Of a stretch of DNA of 64,000 bases, positions 28,440 to 37,549 are shown piece by piece. The position numbers and the translations under genes were made by a program. Below the pieces are notes generated by a model, which was given only the letters and a program-made list of their open reading frames with translations, did not search any database and was not told the origin of the DNA. Positions within the stretch are counted from its first letter, which is position 1, and every line of letters starts with the position of its first letter. The stretch lies in contig JACQFN010000002.1 in the NCBI GenBank assembly GCA_016200045.1, positions 62,001 through 126,000 of the forward strand, in the 5' to 3' direction. The DNA is from Nitrososphaerota archaeon (GTDB lineage Archaea; Thermoproteota; Nitrososphaeria; Nitrososphaerales; Gagatemarchaeaceae).

Positions 28440-28778
28440 ATGGGCGGGACAAAGAAGAAGTCGCTGGCTTCAATGGAGAAGCAGCAGGAGTCTGCCGACG
28501 AACAGAAAGACGCGGCCCAGCCCAAGGGGAAGAAGGCGAAGGAACAGAAAGCAGCGCCGCAACAGCAGAAGAAGCTGGCGTTCCTCCCCCCGAAGATGAC
28601 GGACGCGGAGATGGTGAAGGCGCTCGCACCGCTGAAGGCCATCACAGTATACACGGCATCGAGGGCGCTGGGAGTAAACGCGTCGATAGCCTCGAATGTC
28701 CTCAGGGGCCTCGAATCGAAGCAGATGCTGAAGCGCAGCGGAGGGTTCAGCGGGCACGCGGTCTGGGCAGTTCCCTAG
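28440..28778 (+). CDS. rps25e: Ribosomal protein S25e
   Basis: Lys/Ala-rich N-terminus then winged helix LKAITVYTASRALGVNASIASNVLRGLESKQMLKR. Confidence 0.85.
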   Translation: MGGTKKKSLASMEKQQESADEQKDAAQPKGKKAKEQKAAPQQQKKLAFLPPKMTDAEMVKALAPLKAITVYTASRALGVNASIASNVLRGLESKQMLKRSGGFSGHAVWAVP

Positions 28779-28811
28779 ATCACGACGCCAGGAATCACGC
28801 TTGCTTGCAGG

Positions 28812-29225
28812 CTAAGGACTCTGGGGTTTTGCCGCGGTCTGCAGCAGGGTAATCACGTCCCCGGGCCGAATGTTTTCGAGGACCTCGATCCCTGACTCGA
28901 CCTTGCCGATTGGGTTCAGCGGCCTGTCGCTCGAAGCAGATTTCAGGAAGAAGCACAGGAGCGAGCCCGACGCAAGGAACGCGACGTCCCCCCGCTCGAA
29001 CGTGCTCCTCGGCTTTTCCACTCCGACCTTCAGCGTCGTGAACATCGTCACCATCTGCGCCTGTCCGGTCGCGCGGCCCTGAATTGGAAGCTCCCTCGCT
29101 AGGGCGTTGACCGTCAGCGGGGCCAGGTGGCGGAAGACAGAGACCTTCGCTTCGCCTTTGTCCCTGACCTTCGCCGTGCAGTCGAGTTTTGAAACCGAGC
29201 CTGCGCCGTCATCCGGGGATGACAT
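28812..29225 (-). CDS. Cyclophilin-like fold protein (TM1367/DUF369-like)
   Basis: STFERGDVAFLASGSLLCFFLKSASSDRPLNPIGKV. Confidence 0.65.
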   Translation of the reverse strand: MSSPDDGAGSVSKLDCTAKVRDKGEAKVSVFRHLAPLTVNALARELPIQGRATGQAQMVTMFTTLKVGVEKPRSTFERGDVAFLASGSLLCFFLKSASSDRPLNPIGKVESGIEVLENIRPGDVITLLQTAAKPQSP

Positions 29226-29271
29226 ATGTCCCGCCCCTGGCGGATGCCCTATTATGCACTTCCGCGATTTG

Positions 29272-29285
29272 GTCGGAAAACCTTA
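29272..29285 (+). promoter_or_regulatory. BRE/TATA-like promoter of rpoK (GTCGGAAAACCTTA)
   Basis: Same 14-mer as upstream of rps25e, about 45 nt before TTG 29328. Confidence 0.5.
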
Positions 29286-29327
29286 TCAGACGACCGAAGC
29301 GGGCGAGGTCAAATCTGAGGCTCTGTT

Positions 29328-29618
29328 TTGGCTCCCGCAAAGACAGTGAAAAAGGCCAGGCAGCCTTCATTGACCACTTTTGAGGTGAAGATCGGCCCTC
29401 CAAAGCTGACAAGGTTCGAGAAGGCGAGGATAGTGGGAGCCCGGTCGCTGCAGATAGCGATGGGGGCGCCGGCGTTCATACCCCTGGAAGGGGCCTACCG
29501 CGGGCCGATAGACATCGCCACCGCGGAGCTCGAAAAGGACGCTCTCCCGATTTCCATCCGCCGCTCTCTTCCGAATTCGATAACCCAGGACATTCCGATA
29601 AAGGCGCTTATCAACTAG
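29328..29618 (+). CDS. rpoK: DNA-directed RNA polymerase subunit K (Rpo6)
   Basis: KLTRFEKARIVGARSLQIAMGAPAFIPL. Confidence 0.9.
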   Translation: MAPAKTVKKARQPSLTTFEVKIGPPKLTRFEKARIVGARSLQIAMGAPAFIPLEGAYRGPIDIATAELEKDALPISIRRSLPNSITQDIPIKALIN

Positions 29619-29637
29619 GCGGGTTCCTGGCGGGGCC

Positions 29638-30549
29638 GTGCGGACGGGAGTCCTCGTGACAGGGTCTGTCCCTGGCGAAGCGGCAGCCATCCTCTCCGGT
29701 TACGACGTCTACGAAGTTGGAGCTTCGGAAGACGTGGTCGGGAGTTGCGAGGTGCTCATGGCTTGGCCCTCGAGAGTGGAAGCCGGGCTGATCGGGAAGA
29801 TGACCAGTCTAAGAATGGTCCAGTCGCTCTCTGCAGGGGTCGACGCCCTGCCACTTGCCGCAATCCCCGATACTGTGGAGGTCTTTTCGAACGCAGGCGC
29901 CTATACCGAACCGGTGGCTGAGCACGCTTGGGGCCTCCTGCTGGGTCTCGCCAAGGGGGTGCAGACCAGGAAGCAGCGCACGATACCAAGGAAGCTGAGG
30001 GGGCGGACACTCCTGGTGGTGGGGGCAGGTGAGATAGGCTCCGAAGTGGCGATGCTCGGGAAGTCGCTCCAGATGAGAATCATAGGGGTCTCCCGGTCTT
30101 TCAAGAAACCGGAGCTCTACGACGCCCGTCATCATCCGTCGGACCTGAAGAACGTCATAGGGTCGGCGGACGCGGTCGTCCTCTCGCTCCCGCTTACGAA
30201 ACAGACCAGGGACCTCATCGACTACGACACCCTTGCGCGGTGCGGCCAGAACGTGCTCGTGGTGAACGTGGGCAGAGGGGAGACGGTCGTCGAGGAGGAC
30301 CTGATCCGTTGGCTCAAGGAAAGGCCCGGAAGCAGGTACGCGACCGATGTCTTCTGGAAGAGGGAAGGGAAGGAGGTGTTCGACACCCTTGCGTGGGAGC
30401 TCCCGAACTTCGGGGGGACACTCCACAACTCAGGGGTGCCGCTGGGCGAGACCCTGACAGTCCCGTTCGTGCGCGCTGCGCAAAACGTGCGGAGGTTCCT
30501 CGAGACGGGAGAAGCCGCAAACCGCGTCGACCTGGCCGATTATCTGTAG
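29638..30549 (+). CDS. D-isomer-specific 2-hydroxyacid dehydrogenase
   Basis: TLLVVGAGEIGSEVAMLGKSLQMRIIGVSR; VVNVGRGETVVEEDLI. Confidence 0.88.
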   Translation: MRTGVLVTGSVPGEAAAILSGYDVYEVGASEDVVGSCEVLMAWPSRVEAGLIGKMTSLRMVQSLSAGVDALPLAAIPDTVEVFSNAGAYTEPVAEHAWGLLLGLAKGVQTRKQRTIPRKLRGRTLLVVGAGEIGSEVAMLGKSLQMRIIGVSRSFKKPELYDARHHPSDLKNVIGSADAVVLSLPLTKQTRDLIDYDTLARCGQNVLVVNVGRGETVVEEDLIRWLKERPGSRYATDVFWKREGKEVFDTLAWELPNFGGTLHNSGVPLGETLTVPFVRAAQNVRRFLETGEAANRVDLADYL

Positions 30550-30575
30550 TCTCGGGCCGTCCGGGCACTATAGCG

Positions 30576-30602
30576 TTATATATCTCGTGGCACGGCCGTG
30601 CC
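30576..30602 (+). promoter_or_regulatory. alba promoter: TATA (ttatatat) followed by palindrome GGCACGGCCGTGCC
   Basis: TATA 30576-30583; perfect 14-bp palindrome 30589-30602; ATG 30615. Confidence 0.6.
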
Positions 30603-30614
30603 GAATACACACAC

Positions 30615-30983
30615 ATGCCTAAGAGAAAATCCGACTCAACGGAGACAGAGGAACACAACTCTGGAACACAGAGCACAGCGCAGATGCAGCAGGCCCCTGC
30701 ACCCATGCAGAGGACCTCTCCATCGAACCACATCTTCGTCGGCAAGAAGCCAGTGATGAGCTACGCGATGAGCGCCCTCATCCAGCTTACTCAAGCCGGT
30801 GAGATCGTGGTGAAGGCGAGAGGGATGGCCATCGGCAGGGCAGTCGACGTGGCGGAAATCGTCACCAAGAGGCTCGGCAACGGCCAGTTCCAAGTCAAGA
30901 ACATCGGCATCAACACCGAAGTTGTTGGCGAAGGCGCTGAGATGAGAAACGTCTCCTCGATCGAAATAGTCGTCGGCAAGTAG
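30615..30983 (+). CDS. alba: Chromatin protein Alba
   Basis: NHIFVGKKPVMSYAMSALIQLTQAGEIVVKARGMAIGRAVDVAEIVTKR; the longer ORF from 30240 is spurious. Confidence 0.95.
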   Translation: MPKRKSDSTETEEHNSGTQSTAQMQQAPAPMQRTSPSNHIFVGKKPVMSYAMSALIQLTQAGEIVVKARGMAIGRAVDVAEIVTKRLGNGQFQVKNIGINTEVVGEGAEMRNVSSIEIVVGK

Positions 30984-31021
30984 AAACAAAACCATCATTC
31001 GAGTCTGGAGGTCTGAACTCG

Positions 31022-31285
31022 CTAGCGTGAGCTGCGGACGTAGCCGCGGCAGAGCGCCAGTTTGGCCTCCCTGCTCATCTTTTTCAAGGAAGCCTCGCGC
31101 CTGAGCGCATCCAGGCGGCCCTTCAGCCTCTGGAGATAGACCATCTTGACGGGGGCTCTCCCCATGGTGTACCTCCCTCCCTTCCCACGGTTGTGTTCCT
31201 TCACTCTCCTCTCAGGGTCGGTCGTGTAACCTGTGTAGAGGGTGCCGTCTGAGCACCTGACGACGTACACGTAGTGGGAATTCAT
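31022..31285 (-). CDS. GIY-YIG domain protein
   Basis: YVYVVRCSDGTLYTGYTTDPERRVKEHNRGKGGRYT. Confidence 0.92.
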   Translation of the reverse strand: MNSHYVYVVRCSDGTLYTGYTTDPERRVKEHNRGKGGRYTMGRAPVKMVYLQRLKGRLDALRREASLKKMSREAKLALCRGYVRSSR

Positions 31286-31369
31286 CGCGTACCTTCACGC
31301 GAAGCCGCCTATTATCGTTCGAGGGACGGCAGGAAACAGATTACTTGCACCCTGATTGACGCACGGCCG

Positions 31370-33037
31370 ATGGGCCGGTGGGGCTGGGTCGGGTGGGGGG
31401 CCTCGTTTTCGATCTGTCTCGCTCCTGTCTACTTCGTGGAAAGACTCACTAACCTGTTTTTCCTGGACGGCAATCATCTCTACGGCACGATGTCGGGGCT
31501 TCGGACGGAACTGTTCGTGGCATCAATCCTATTAGCGGGCGTGGCATCCGGGGCGATACAGCGAAGCCTGCTGCGCGCCTCCTCGTCCGTGATCGCTGCG
31601 ATGGGAGCATTCTTCCTGTTCGTGTACTGGCTCTGCGACCCGAGGATATGCTACAGCACGGGGATCGACGGCCTTGAACCTCTGAGGATGGGCATCCTGC
31701 TGGGAGCAATCGGGGTCTGCGGGGCATCACTGGGGCTGGCCATCCGGCGACAGCCAGAACCTGTCCGGTCTAGAGTCCTCTCGGCTTTCTGCGCCCTACT
31801 GGCTGTCGGATTCTACCCGATGGTATTCACGATGGCAGGCACGAGGCTAATGGGAGACCTGCATCCCTGGGCACCCTTCGCCGTCATGTTGCTCCAGTCA
31901 TGGTGGACGGCTTCGACGGTTGCACGGTCCACGAGCCGTAGGACAGGCCTGGCGGTCACGATGGCAGGCTGGGCGGCGCTGGCGGCCATCTCCGCGGGCA
32001 TGGCTTCATGGTACTTGCAGGAGGTGGCCACTGGGTTCCTGCTCCTGTTCGTCGCCTCAATGCTCGGCGCCCTGTTCGGAGCACTGAGGGGCGGCGTAGG
32101 CGTCCGCAGAATTGCGGATGCGACCCGGTCGAGGGCTCCCGTCATCATAGCGGTGGGGCTCGTGCTCGTCATGACCGTCGGGATAATTCCCGACGCTGTG
32201 AACGGCCTCGAGCCAGACACGTCGGGAAGGTTCACGGGACCTGTCGTCGGGACCCCAGTCTACGCCGGCGGGTACATGGATTCCCCCCTGGGATATTCGC
32301 ACGGCGTCGCCGTCAACGTCAGCTTCGCGGGGACAGGCCTCGCAGCGATACAGCCCGACAATTTCATCGCGGCTGGGATCGGTGCGCACTCCCCAGGATG
32401 CTGCGTGGACGGGATCGACTACGGGTACAGGTTCGACCTTTACCTCTTCCACAACGGCACCATGGCGGCTGCGGCTTCCGCGTGGGAAATCTGCGACCAC
32501 AACGCGGCCTGCGGCGGGCACCCGTGGAAGTTCCTGATGTTCGATGAGGAGAAGAGCATCGGACGGTTCGACGGAATCACACCCGTCTACCTGAGGATGG
32601 TCTGGGTCGGAAGGACCGTGGTGTGGTCGTATGCGATAGGAACCGGCGGGGCCGCAAGCTTGTCGTCGTTCGTCTCACCGGATGCCGAGAACGCCTACTT
32701 CAACCTGGGAGCTCTCGGGGGGTTCTCCGCGTTCTGGAACCAGGGGGGGAGCTACTTTCTGCAATTCGGGGTTTCAAGCAGATACCCGATAGGAAACACA
32801 GGCTGGAAGGTGTACTTCGACTGCCCGGCGTTTCTTGCCTGGTCCGGCAGCGTCTACCCGGGTTGGACGTGTATCCAGCGAGCCAAGACATTGCAGGGGG
32901 ACCAGTCGTTCTGGAAAGCGCTCTGGAGGTGGGGAGAACCATACCCCAGCGTAGTCGAGCAGACGTACGGGAACTATGCGGTGTCCTTTTCCTACTCGCC
33001 CACTCGGACGATGCAGAGCTTCGAAAGGCTCTGGTAG
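31370..33037 (+). CDS. Polytopic membrane protein with large C-terminal extracytoplasmic domain
   Basis: N-terminal TM segments through about residue 270, then Cys/Trp/Gly-rich soluble domain; ATG at 31370. Confidence 0.6.
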   Translation: MGRWGWVGWGASFSICLAPVYFVERLTNLFFLDGNHLYGTMSGLRTELFVASILLAGVASGAIQRSLLRASSSVIAAMGAFFLFVYWLCDPRICYSTGIDGLEPLRMGILLGAIGVCGASLGLAIRRQPEPVRSRVLSAFCALLAVGFYPMVFTMAGTRLMGDLHPWAPFAVMLLQSWWTASTVARSTSRRTGLAVTMAGWAALAAISAGMASWYLQEVATGFLLLFVASMLGALFGALRGGVGVRRIADATRSRAPVIIAVGLVLVMTVGIIPDAVNGLEPDTSGRFTGPVVGTPVYAGGYMDSPLGYSHGVAVNVSFAGTGLAAIQPDNFIAAGIGAHSPGCCVDGIDYGYRFDLYLFHNGTMAAAASAWEICDHNAACGGHPWKFLMFDEEKSIGRFDGITPVYLRMVWVGRTVVWSYAIGTGGAASLSSFVSPDAENAYFNLGALGGFSAFWNQGGSYFLQFGVSSRYPIGNTGWKVYFDCPAFLAWSGSVYPGWTCIQRAKTLQGDQSFWKALWRWGEPYPSVVEQTYGNYAVSFSYSPTRTMQSFERLW

Positions 33038-33149
33038 GAATTCGGCGGGACGGCAATGCACAGCGGGAGCATCGCCGACGTGCACCAGGAGCGAAGAAAA
33101 CGGGATAATCTTTTTAAGCGATTTTTCTACGGGACTCGTTAACAAAAAG

Positions 33150-34469
33150 TTGGTTGGTACACGTACCCAACCCGTCTCACGCGAGGGGGTTGCTTCGCCG
33201 AAATTCGCCGATGCGGATCTCCAAAGCCTAGCGGAAAAGTACGGAACCCCATACTTCCTGATAGACGAGCTGACCCTCAGGGGGAAAGTGGGGGAGGTCG
33301 AGCGGGGGTTCGCCGACTTCAAGGGCCTCTTTAGGGTCGCGTACTCCGTCAAGGCGAACTTCAACCCGTCCGTGATACGGGCGTTTGCGAGCGAGGGGAT
33401 CATGTTCGACCTTACCGCCCCGAGTGAGCTTCACTTCATACTCAAGTGCGGAGGGTCACCCGAGAGCGTAATCTATACCAGCATCACGGAGACGTACGCA
33501 GAATACGAGACCGTCCTGCAGAGCGGGGTGCGGAAGGTGGTGGTTGCGAGCTACAACGGCCTTCTGAACCTCGCGGAAGCGGCGGCGAAGACCGGGAAGA
33601 CAGTCAGCACGATGATCAGGGTAAATCCCGAGGTGCACGTGCACGCCGAGCTGAGAGGTTCGATGGGGCACGGCAAGTTCGGGCTGCGGTTCGAAGGGCC
33701 CAGCACCGACACCGCGTTTCAGGCACTGAAGAAGGTCCTGTCGACGCGCTATCTGAAGTTTGAAGGCTTCCATTTCCACCTGGGGAGCCAGATCGAGGAC
33801 CCGTCGTGCTACGGCGAGGCCTTAGACAAGCTCGAAGGGTTCATCCTCGACTCCAGGAAACGACTGGGTCACTTCGATGTGAACACGATCGACATCGGCG
33901 GAGGACTCCCGTCATCGTACGGGAAGAGGGTCCAGACCCCGAAGGACCTCGGGGGCAGGCTGGTGGGTAAGCTCAACAGCCTCATCGAAAGCATAGGCAG
34001 TCGATACACGCTGGTCGCCGAGAGCGGAAGGTACCTGACAGCAGAATCGACGGTCCTCGTATCGAGGGTGGTCAACGTCAAGAACTTCGGGGAGACGAAG
34101 TACGTCTATGTGGACGCAGGATACCACCTCCTCCCTGACGCAGCACTGCTGAGGCACGAGTATCCGGTCGAAGTCGTCCCTGCGGGGAAGCTGAACGGGC
34201 ACAAGACGGTACTGGTCGGAAGGCTCTGCGACCCCTTGGACATATTCCCGACATCGAGCAGGTCCAGGCTCGCTGGCGCGGAGGTTGGCAAGCTGGTGGT
34301 GTTCAGGGAAGTGGGCGCCTATTCTATCGTGATGAACATGCCCTTCCACAGCCAGCCGAGGCCCTATGTCCTGATGCGGGACGGGAAGGGCGCCTATGCC
34401 GTGGCGCGCAAGGGCCAGGATGTGGAGACTCTGTTCATGGATGAGGGGGGCGACTGCCTCCCGAACTGA
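33150..34469 (+). CDS. lysA: Diaminopimelate decarboxylase (fold-type III PLP)
   Basis: YSVKANFNPSVIRAFASEG, FHFHLGSQIEDP, VAESGRYLTAESTVLV; TTG 33150 with TATA-like tttttaag at about 33110. Confidence 0.85.
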   Translation: MVGTRTQPVSREGVASPKFADADLQSLAEKYGTPYFLIDELTLRGKVGEVERGFADFKGLFRVAYSVKANFNPSVIRAFASEGIMFDLTAPSELHFILKCGGSPESVIYTSITETYAEYETVLQSGVRKVVVASYNGLLNLAEAAAKTGKTVSTMIRVNPEVHVHAELRGSMGHGKFGLRFEGPSTDTAFQALKKVLSTRYLKFEGFHFHLGSQIEDPSCYGEALDKLEGFILDSRKRLGHFDVNTIDIGGGLPSSYGKRVQTPKDLGGRLVGKLNSLIESIGSRYTLVAESGRYLTAESTVLVSRVVNVKNFGETKYVYVDAGYHLLPDAALLRHEYPVEVVPAGKLNGHKTVLVGRLCDPLDIFPTSSRSRLAGAEVGKLVVFREVGAYSIVMNMPFHSQPRPYVLMRDGKGAYAVARKGQDVETLFMDEGGDCLPN

Positions 34470-34511
34470 AATACCCCCGCTTCCCCGTAGAAGGCTTCCC
34501 GTCGTAGTGAA

Positions 34512-35075
34512 TTGGCAGCGCAAGACTTCGCGACCAGAGACGGCAGGGTAGTCCGGCTGCGCCCGCTCAGGAACTCGGACCTTGATTCGCTATTCGTATT
34601 CGCGAACAAGCTAGCGGAAGAAAAACGAGTCAACCCCGACCTCGGGGTGGTCTCTTTCGACCGCAGGATGACGCGGGAAAGCGAACAGGAGTTCCTCGAC
34701 GAGACCATACGAGACTGCAGGACCAGGAACGGAGTCAGCGTAGCCGCCTTTGCTGGCGGAAAGATGGTCGGCAACTGCGACGTCACCCGCAGGAGGTTCA
34801 AGGACGTGAGGCACACTGGAACCCTTGGAATAGTGATACTGTCCGAGTATCGCGGGGTGGGGCTCGGCGAGGCCATGATCCGGAGGGCCCTGTCCGAGGC
34901 AAAGTCGCTCGGAGTCTGGCTGGTCGAGCTGGATGTCTTCTCGACTAACCGGCGGGCGAGGGCGCTCTACAGGAAGATGGGATTCAGGAAGTCGGGGGCC
35001 GTTCCTATGAAGATCAAGAGGAACGGGGTGTTCACCGATTCCGTGAACATGTACGCTCGACTTGACGTCCACTGA
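34512..35075 (+). CDS. GNAT-family N-acetyltransferase
   Basis: LGIVILSEYRGVGLGEAMIRRAL…NRRARALYRKMGFRKSG. Confidence 0.9.
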   Translation: MAAQDFATRDGRVVRLRPLRNSDLDSLFVFANKLAEEKRVNPDLGVVSFDRRMTRESEQEFLDETIRDCRTRNGVSVAAFAGGKMVGNCDVTRRRFKDVRHTGTLGIVILSEYRGVGLGEAMIRRALSEAKSLGVWLVELDVFSTNRRARALYRKMGFRKSGAVPMKIKRNGVFTDSVNMYARLDVH

Positions 35076-35179
35076 TACAACGCGGACGGGACGTGAGGGT
35101 CCCCAGATGACGTTTGAGGCCGTGGCGGGGCCTACGCCATTAAGAAGTGCCTCTGGTCACTGAAGACCTCCAGAGAGCC

Positions 35180-36433
35180 TCAGGAAGAACGTGAACCGGG
35201 AGCCGGCCCCTGCCGCAAGAAAGCGCCCAGGACTTCCCTGCCCATCAGTTGACCCAGAGAGCCCTTTCGCGCGTTCCTCTCGGTGAAACGCATACCGTCT
35301 CCTTTGCCGCCTCGCCTCAGCATCAGGGGAACGGGGTCGGCCGAGTGCCTCTTCAGGGTGCAGGGAGTGGAATGGTCGCAGGAAACCCCCAGACCGAGCC
35401 CGTCGGAAATGGATGCCACCTTAGAAAAGAAGTCGCGGTCTATCGACTCGATGCTCCTCTTCTTCCCGACCGCATCCCCTTCGTGCCCGAATTCGTCGGG
35501 GCCCTTGATGTGGACGTAGACAAGCCTACCCTCCTTCAATTCCCTGGCGAACTGAGCGGCCTTGAGGGCCACGTCGTTCCTGTCCGCCACCGTAACCATC
35601 TTCATGCCCAGGAGCTTCGCGATCCCGACCTCTGCGGGCATTTCGACGAGGGCAGTCCCCGTCACACCGTACCGCTCCTTGAACGGTCTGAGGTCCGGCA
35701 GATGGTCTCCTGCGTCCCGGAGGAGGATGGAGTTGGCCGGTAGCCTCCCTGAACGGATCCGGTCGGCATTGACCCGGCTCGACGAAAGCAGCCTGAGCGC
35801 CTTTTCGGTGAACTCGTTGACGATGGCAGCCGCCCTCTTCGCGCCCGGAGATTCTCCCTCCGGTAGACACTTCATGATCACGTCCTCCTTTCCGGTCTCT
35901 TTCGCCGCACCGAAACCTCCGACCTTCGCATATGCAGGGTCGGTGTTGGATATCTCGGCGCTCAGGGGCGCTTCTCCCCTGATGAGGAGGACTCCCCTGT
36001 AGGCCACGGTACTCTTGAACTCGAACGTCGCCCCCTTTAACCTGATCCCGTTGACCTCCTCCGCGATTGCGCGGGCCTCAACGTCCGTCAGGTTCCTCCC
36101 GGCCCTCCTATCGATTATCTTCCGCCCCGAAACAGAGGCGAGGTTGGCTCTCAGCGCCAGGTCTCCGTCGCGTACGAGCATCCCCGAGCCCACCGCCTCG
36201 ACTACACCTCTCCCCGGGTACCCCTTTCCGAACGAGTACCCGAGCATGTTGAACACCGCGATGTCCGACTCGGGAGCCACCCCCTTCTTCACCGTGACGA
36301 CCGTTCCGAGCCTGGAGCCCCCGGCCAGCAGGTCCAGGTGCGGGGTGTACGCCGCCTCAAGCGGAGTGGTGTAGTTCAGGCTCGGGTGCGGGAGGTCTCC
36401 GCAGCCGTCGAGGAGGACGTATCCGAGTTTCAA
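35180..36433 (-). CDS. apgM: 2,3-bisphosphoglycerate-independent phosphoglycerate mutase (archaeal type)
   Basis: LLDGCGDLPHPSLNYTTPLEAAYTPHLD; VSCDHSTPCTLKRHSADPVPLM. Confidence 0.92.
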   Translation of the reverse strand: MKLGYVLLDGCGDLPHPSLNYTTPLEAAYTPHLDLLAGGSRLGTVVTVKKGVAPESDIAVFNMLGYSFGKGYPGRGVVEAVGSGMLVRDGDLALRANLASVSGRKIIDRRAGRNLTDVEARAIAEEVNGIRLKGATFEFKSTVAYRGVLLIRGEAPLSAEISNTDPAYAKVGGFGAAKETGKEDVIMKCLPEGESPGAKRAAAIVNEFTEKALRLLSSSRVNADRIRSGRLPANSILLRDAGDHLPDLRPFKERYGVTGTALVEMPAEVGIAKLLGMKMVTVADRNDVALKAAQFARELKEGRLVYVHIKGPDEFGHEGDAVGKKRSIESIDRDFFSKVASISDGLGLGVSCDHSTPCTLKRHSADPVPLMLRRGGKGDGMRFTERNARKGSLGQLMGREVLGAFLRQGPAPGSRSS

Positions 36434-36490
36434 CTTCCCCGCAGCGGCTGGGGGGGACTGATTATCTTTCTTTCTCCAAATCCTAATATC

Positions 36491-37549
36491 ATGACCGAGG
36501 GCGTGCCAGCCCGCATGGTCGAGATCCGCAAGGACTACTTCACAGATAAGCTCTCGATAATCCTTCCAGACAGGGGCCTGAAACCAGGACAGGTCATCCC
36601 CCAGAAGCAGGAGAAGTGCAACTACTGCTCCGGGAACGAGGACCTGACCCCTCCCGCGGACCTCGTGCTGGTGAAGAGGGGGGACACCCTGCTCAAGCAG
36701 ACAGATTCAGAAGGTGACGTGGTCAAGAACTGGTCGGTCAGGATCTTTCCTGCCAAGAACCCGCTCGTCACCCCCAACGCCCCGCCCTCTTACGGAGAGT
36801 CGCCTCACTACAGCGAGCCCGCCGTCGGGTACCACTACGTACTCGTCGCCACCCCGAAGCACGACCAGCCATTCTCGAAGATCGACACGGAGCAGTGGAC
36901 GAACATACTTGCGTCGCTACAGGACAAGGTGAGATGGCTCTATTCGCAGAAGGGGGTCAGCTACGTGCTGGTCTACGTCAACAGCGACGAGAAGGGTACC
37001 CCGACCACGATTCATCCCTCGATACAGATCGTCACCACCCCGAGGGTACCTCCGTCGGTAGAGGAAGAGGCAGAGATGGTGCAGGCGTCGCTGAACGACC
37101 TAGGCATCTGCCCGATGTGCCAGGTGGTGGGGACCGAGACGGGGGGACCCCGGCAGATCCTCGCCACGGATTTCTTCATTTCTTTCGCCCCCTGGGTCTC
37201 CACGCACAGCTTCGAGTTCTGGATTTACCCGAAGAGGCACATGACGAGCATCTTGAAGCTCACACAGAAGGAGATGATGGACCTCGCGCTGATGCTGAGG
37301 TCGACCCTGGGGGGGATGGCCAAGGCGCTCGGCACTCAGGAGTTCATAATGGTGTTCCACAGCTCGTCTGAGAAGAAGACCACGAAGCAGATCCACTGGC
37401 ACATCGAGGTGTACTCCCGGAAGCCCCAGTGGACCGGCCTTGAGCTCGGCGGTGGGATCTACGCCAACGAAACGCCGCCGGAGTCGGCCGCCCAGCTACT
37501 CGGGGCGAACGCGAGGAAGGAGCTGGCCCAGCTCGTGGGCATCAAGTAG
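36491..37549 (+). CDS. Galactose-1-phosphate uridylyltransferase-like (HIT superfamily)
   Basis: CNYCSGNEDLTPP; VRIFPAKNP; KQIHWHIEVYSR; ATG at 36491. Confidence 0.8.
   Translation: MTEGVPARMVEIRKDYFTDKLSIILPDRGLKPGQVIPQKQEKCNYCSGNEDLTPPADLVLVKRGDTLLKQTDSEGDVVKNWSVRIFPAKNPLVTPNAPPSYGESPHYSEPAVGYHYVLVATPKHDQPFSKIDTEQWTNILASLQDKVRWLYSQKGVSYVLVYVNSDEKGTPTTIHPSIQIVTTPRVPPSVEEEAEMVQASLNDLGICPMCQVVGTETGGPRQILATDFFISFAPWVSTHSFEFWIYPKRHMTSILKLTQKEMMDLALMLRSTLGGMAKALGTQEFIMVFHSSSEKKTTKQIHWHIEVYSRKPQWTGLELGGGIYANETPPESAAQLLGANARKELAQLVGIK

Noticed and set aside
29221-29230. Palindrome GACATATGTC at the cyclophilin-like gene start
   Set aside because: Short and overlapping the start codon; expected by chance at this length.
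30240-30614. N-terminal extension of the Alba ORF
   Set aside because: Overlaps the dehydrogenase gene out of frame; TATA and ATG 30615 define the real start.
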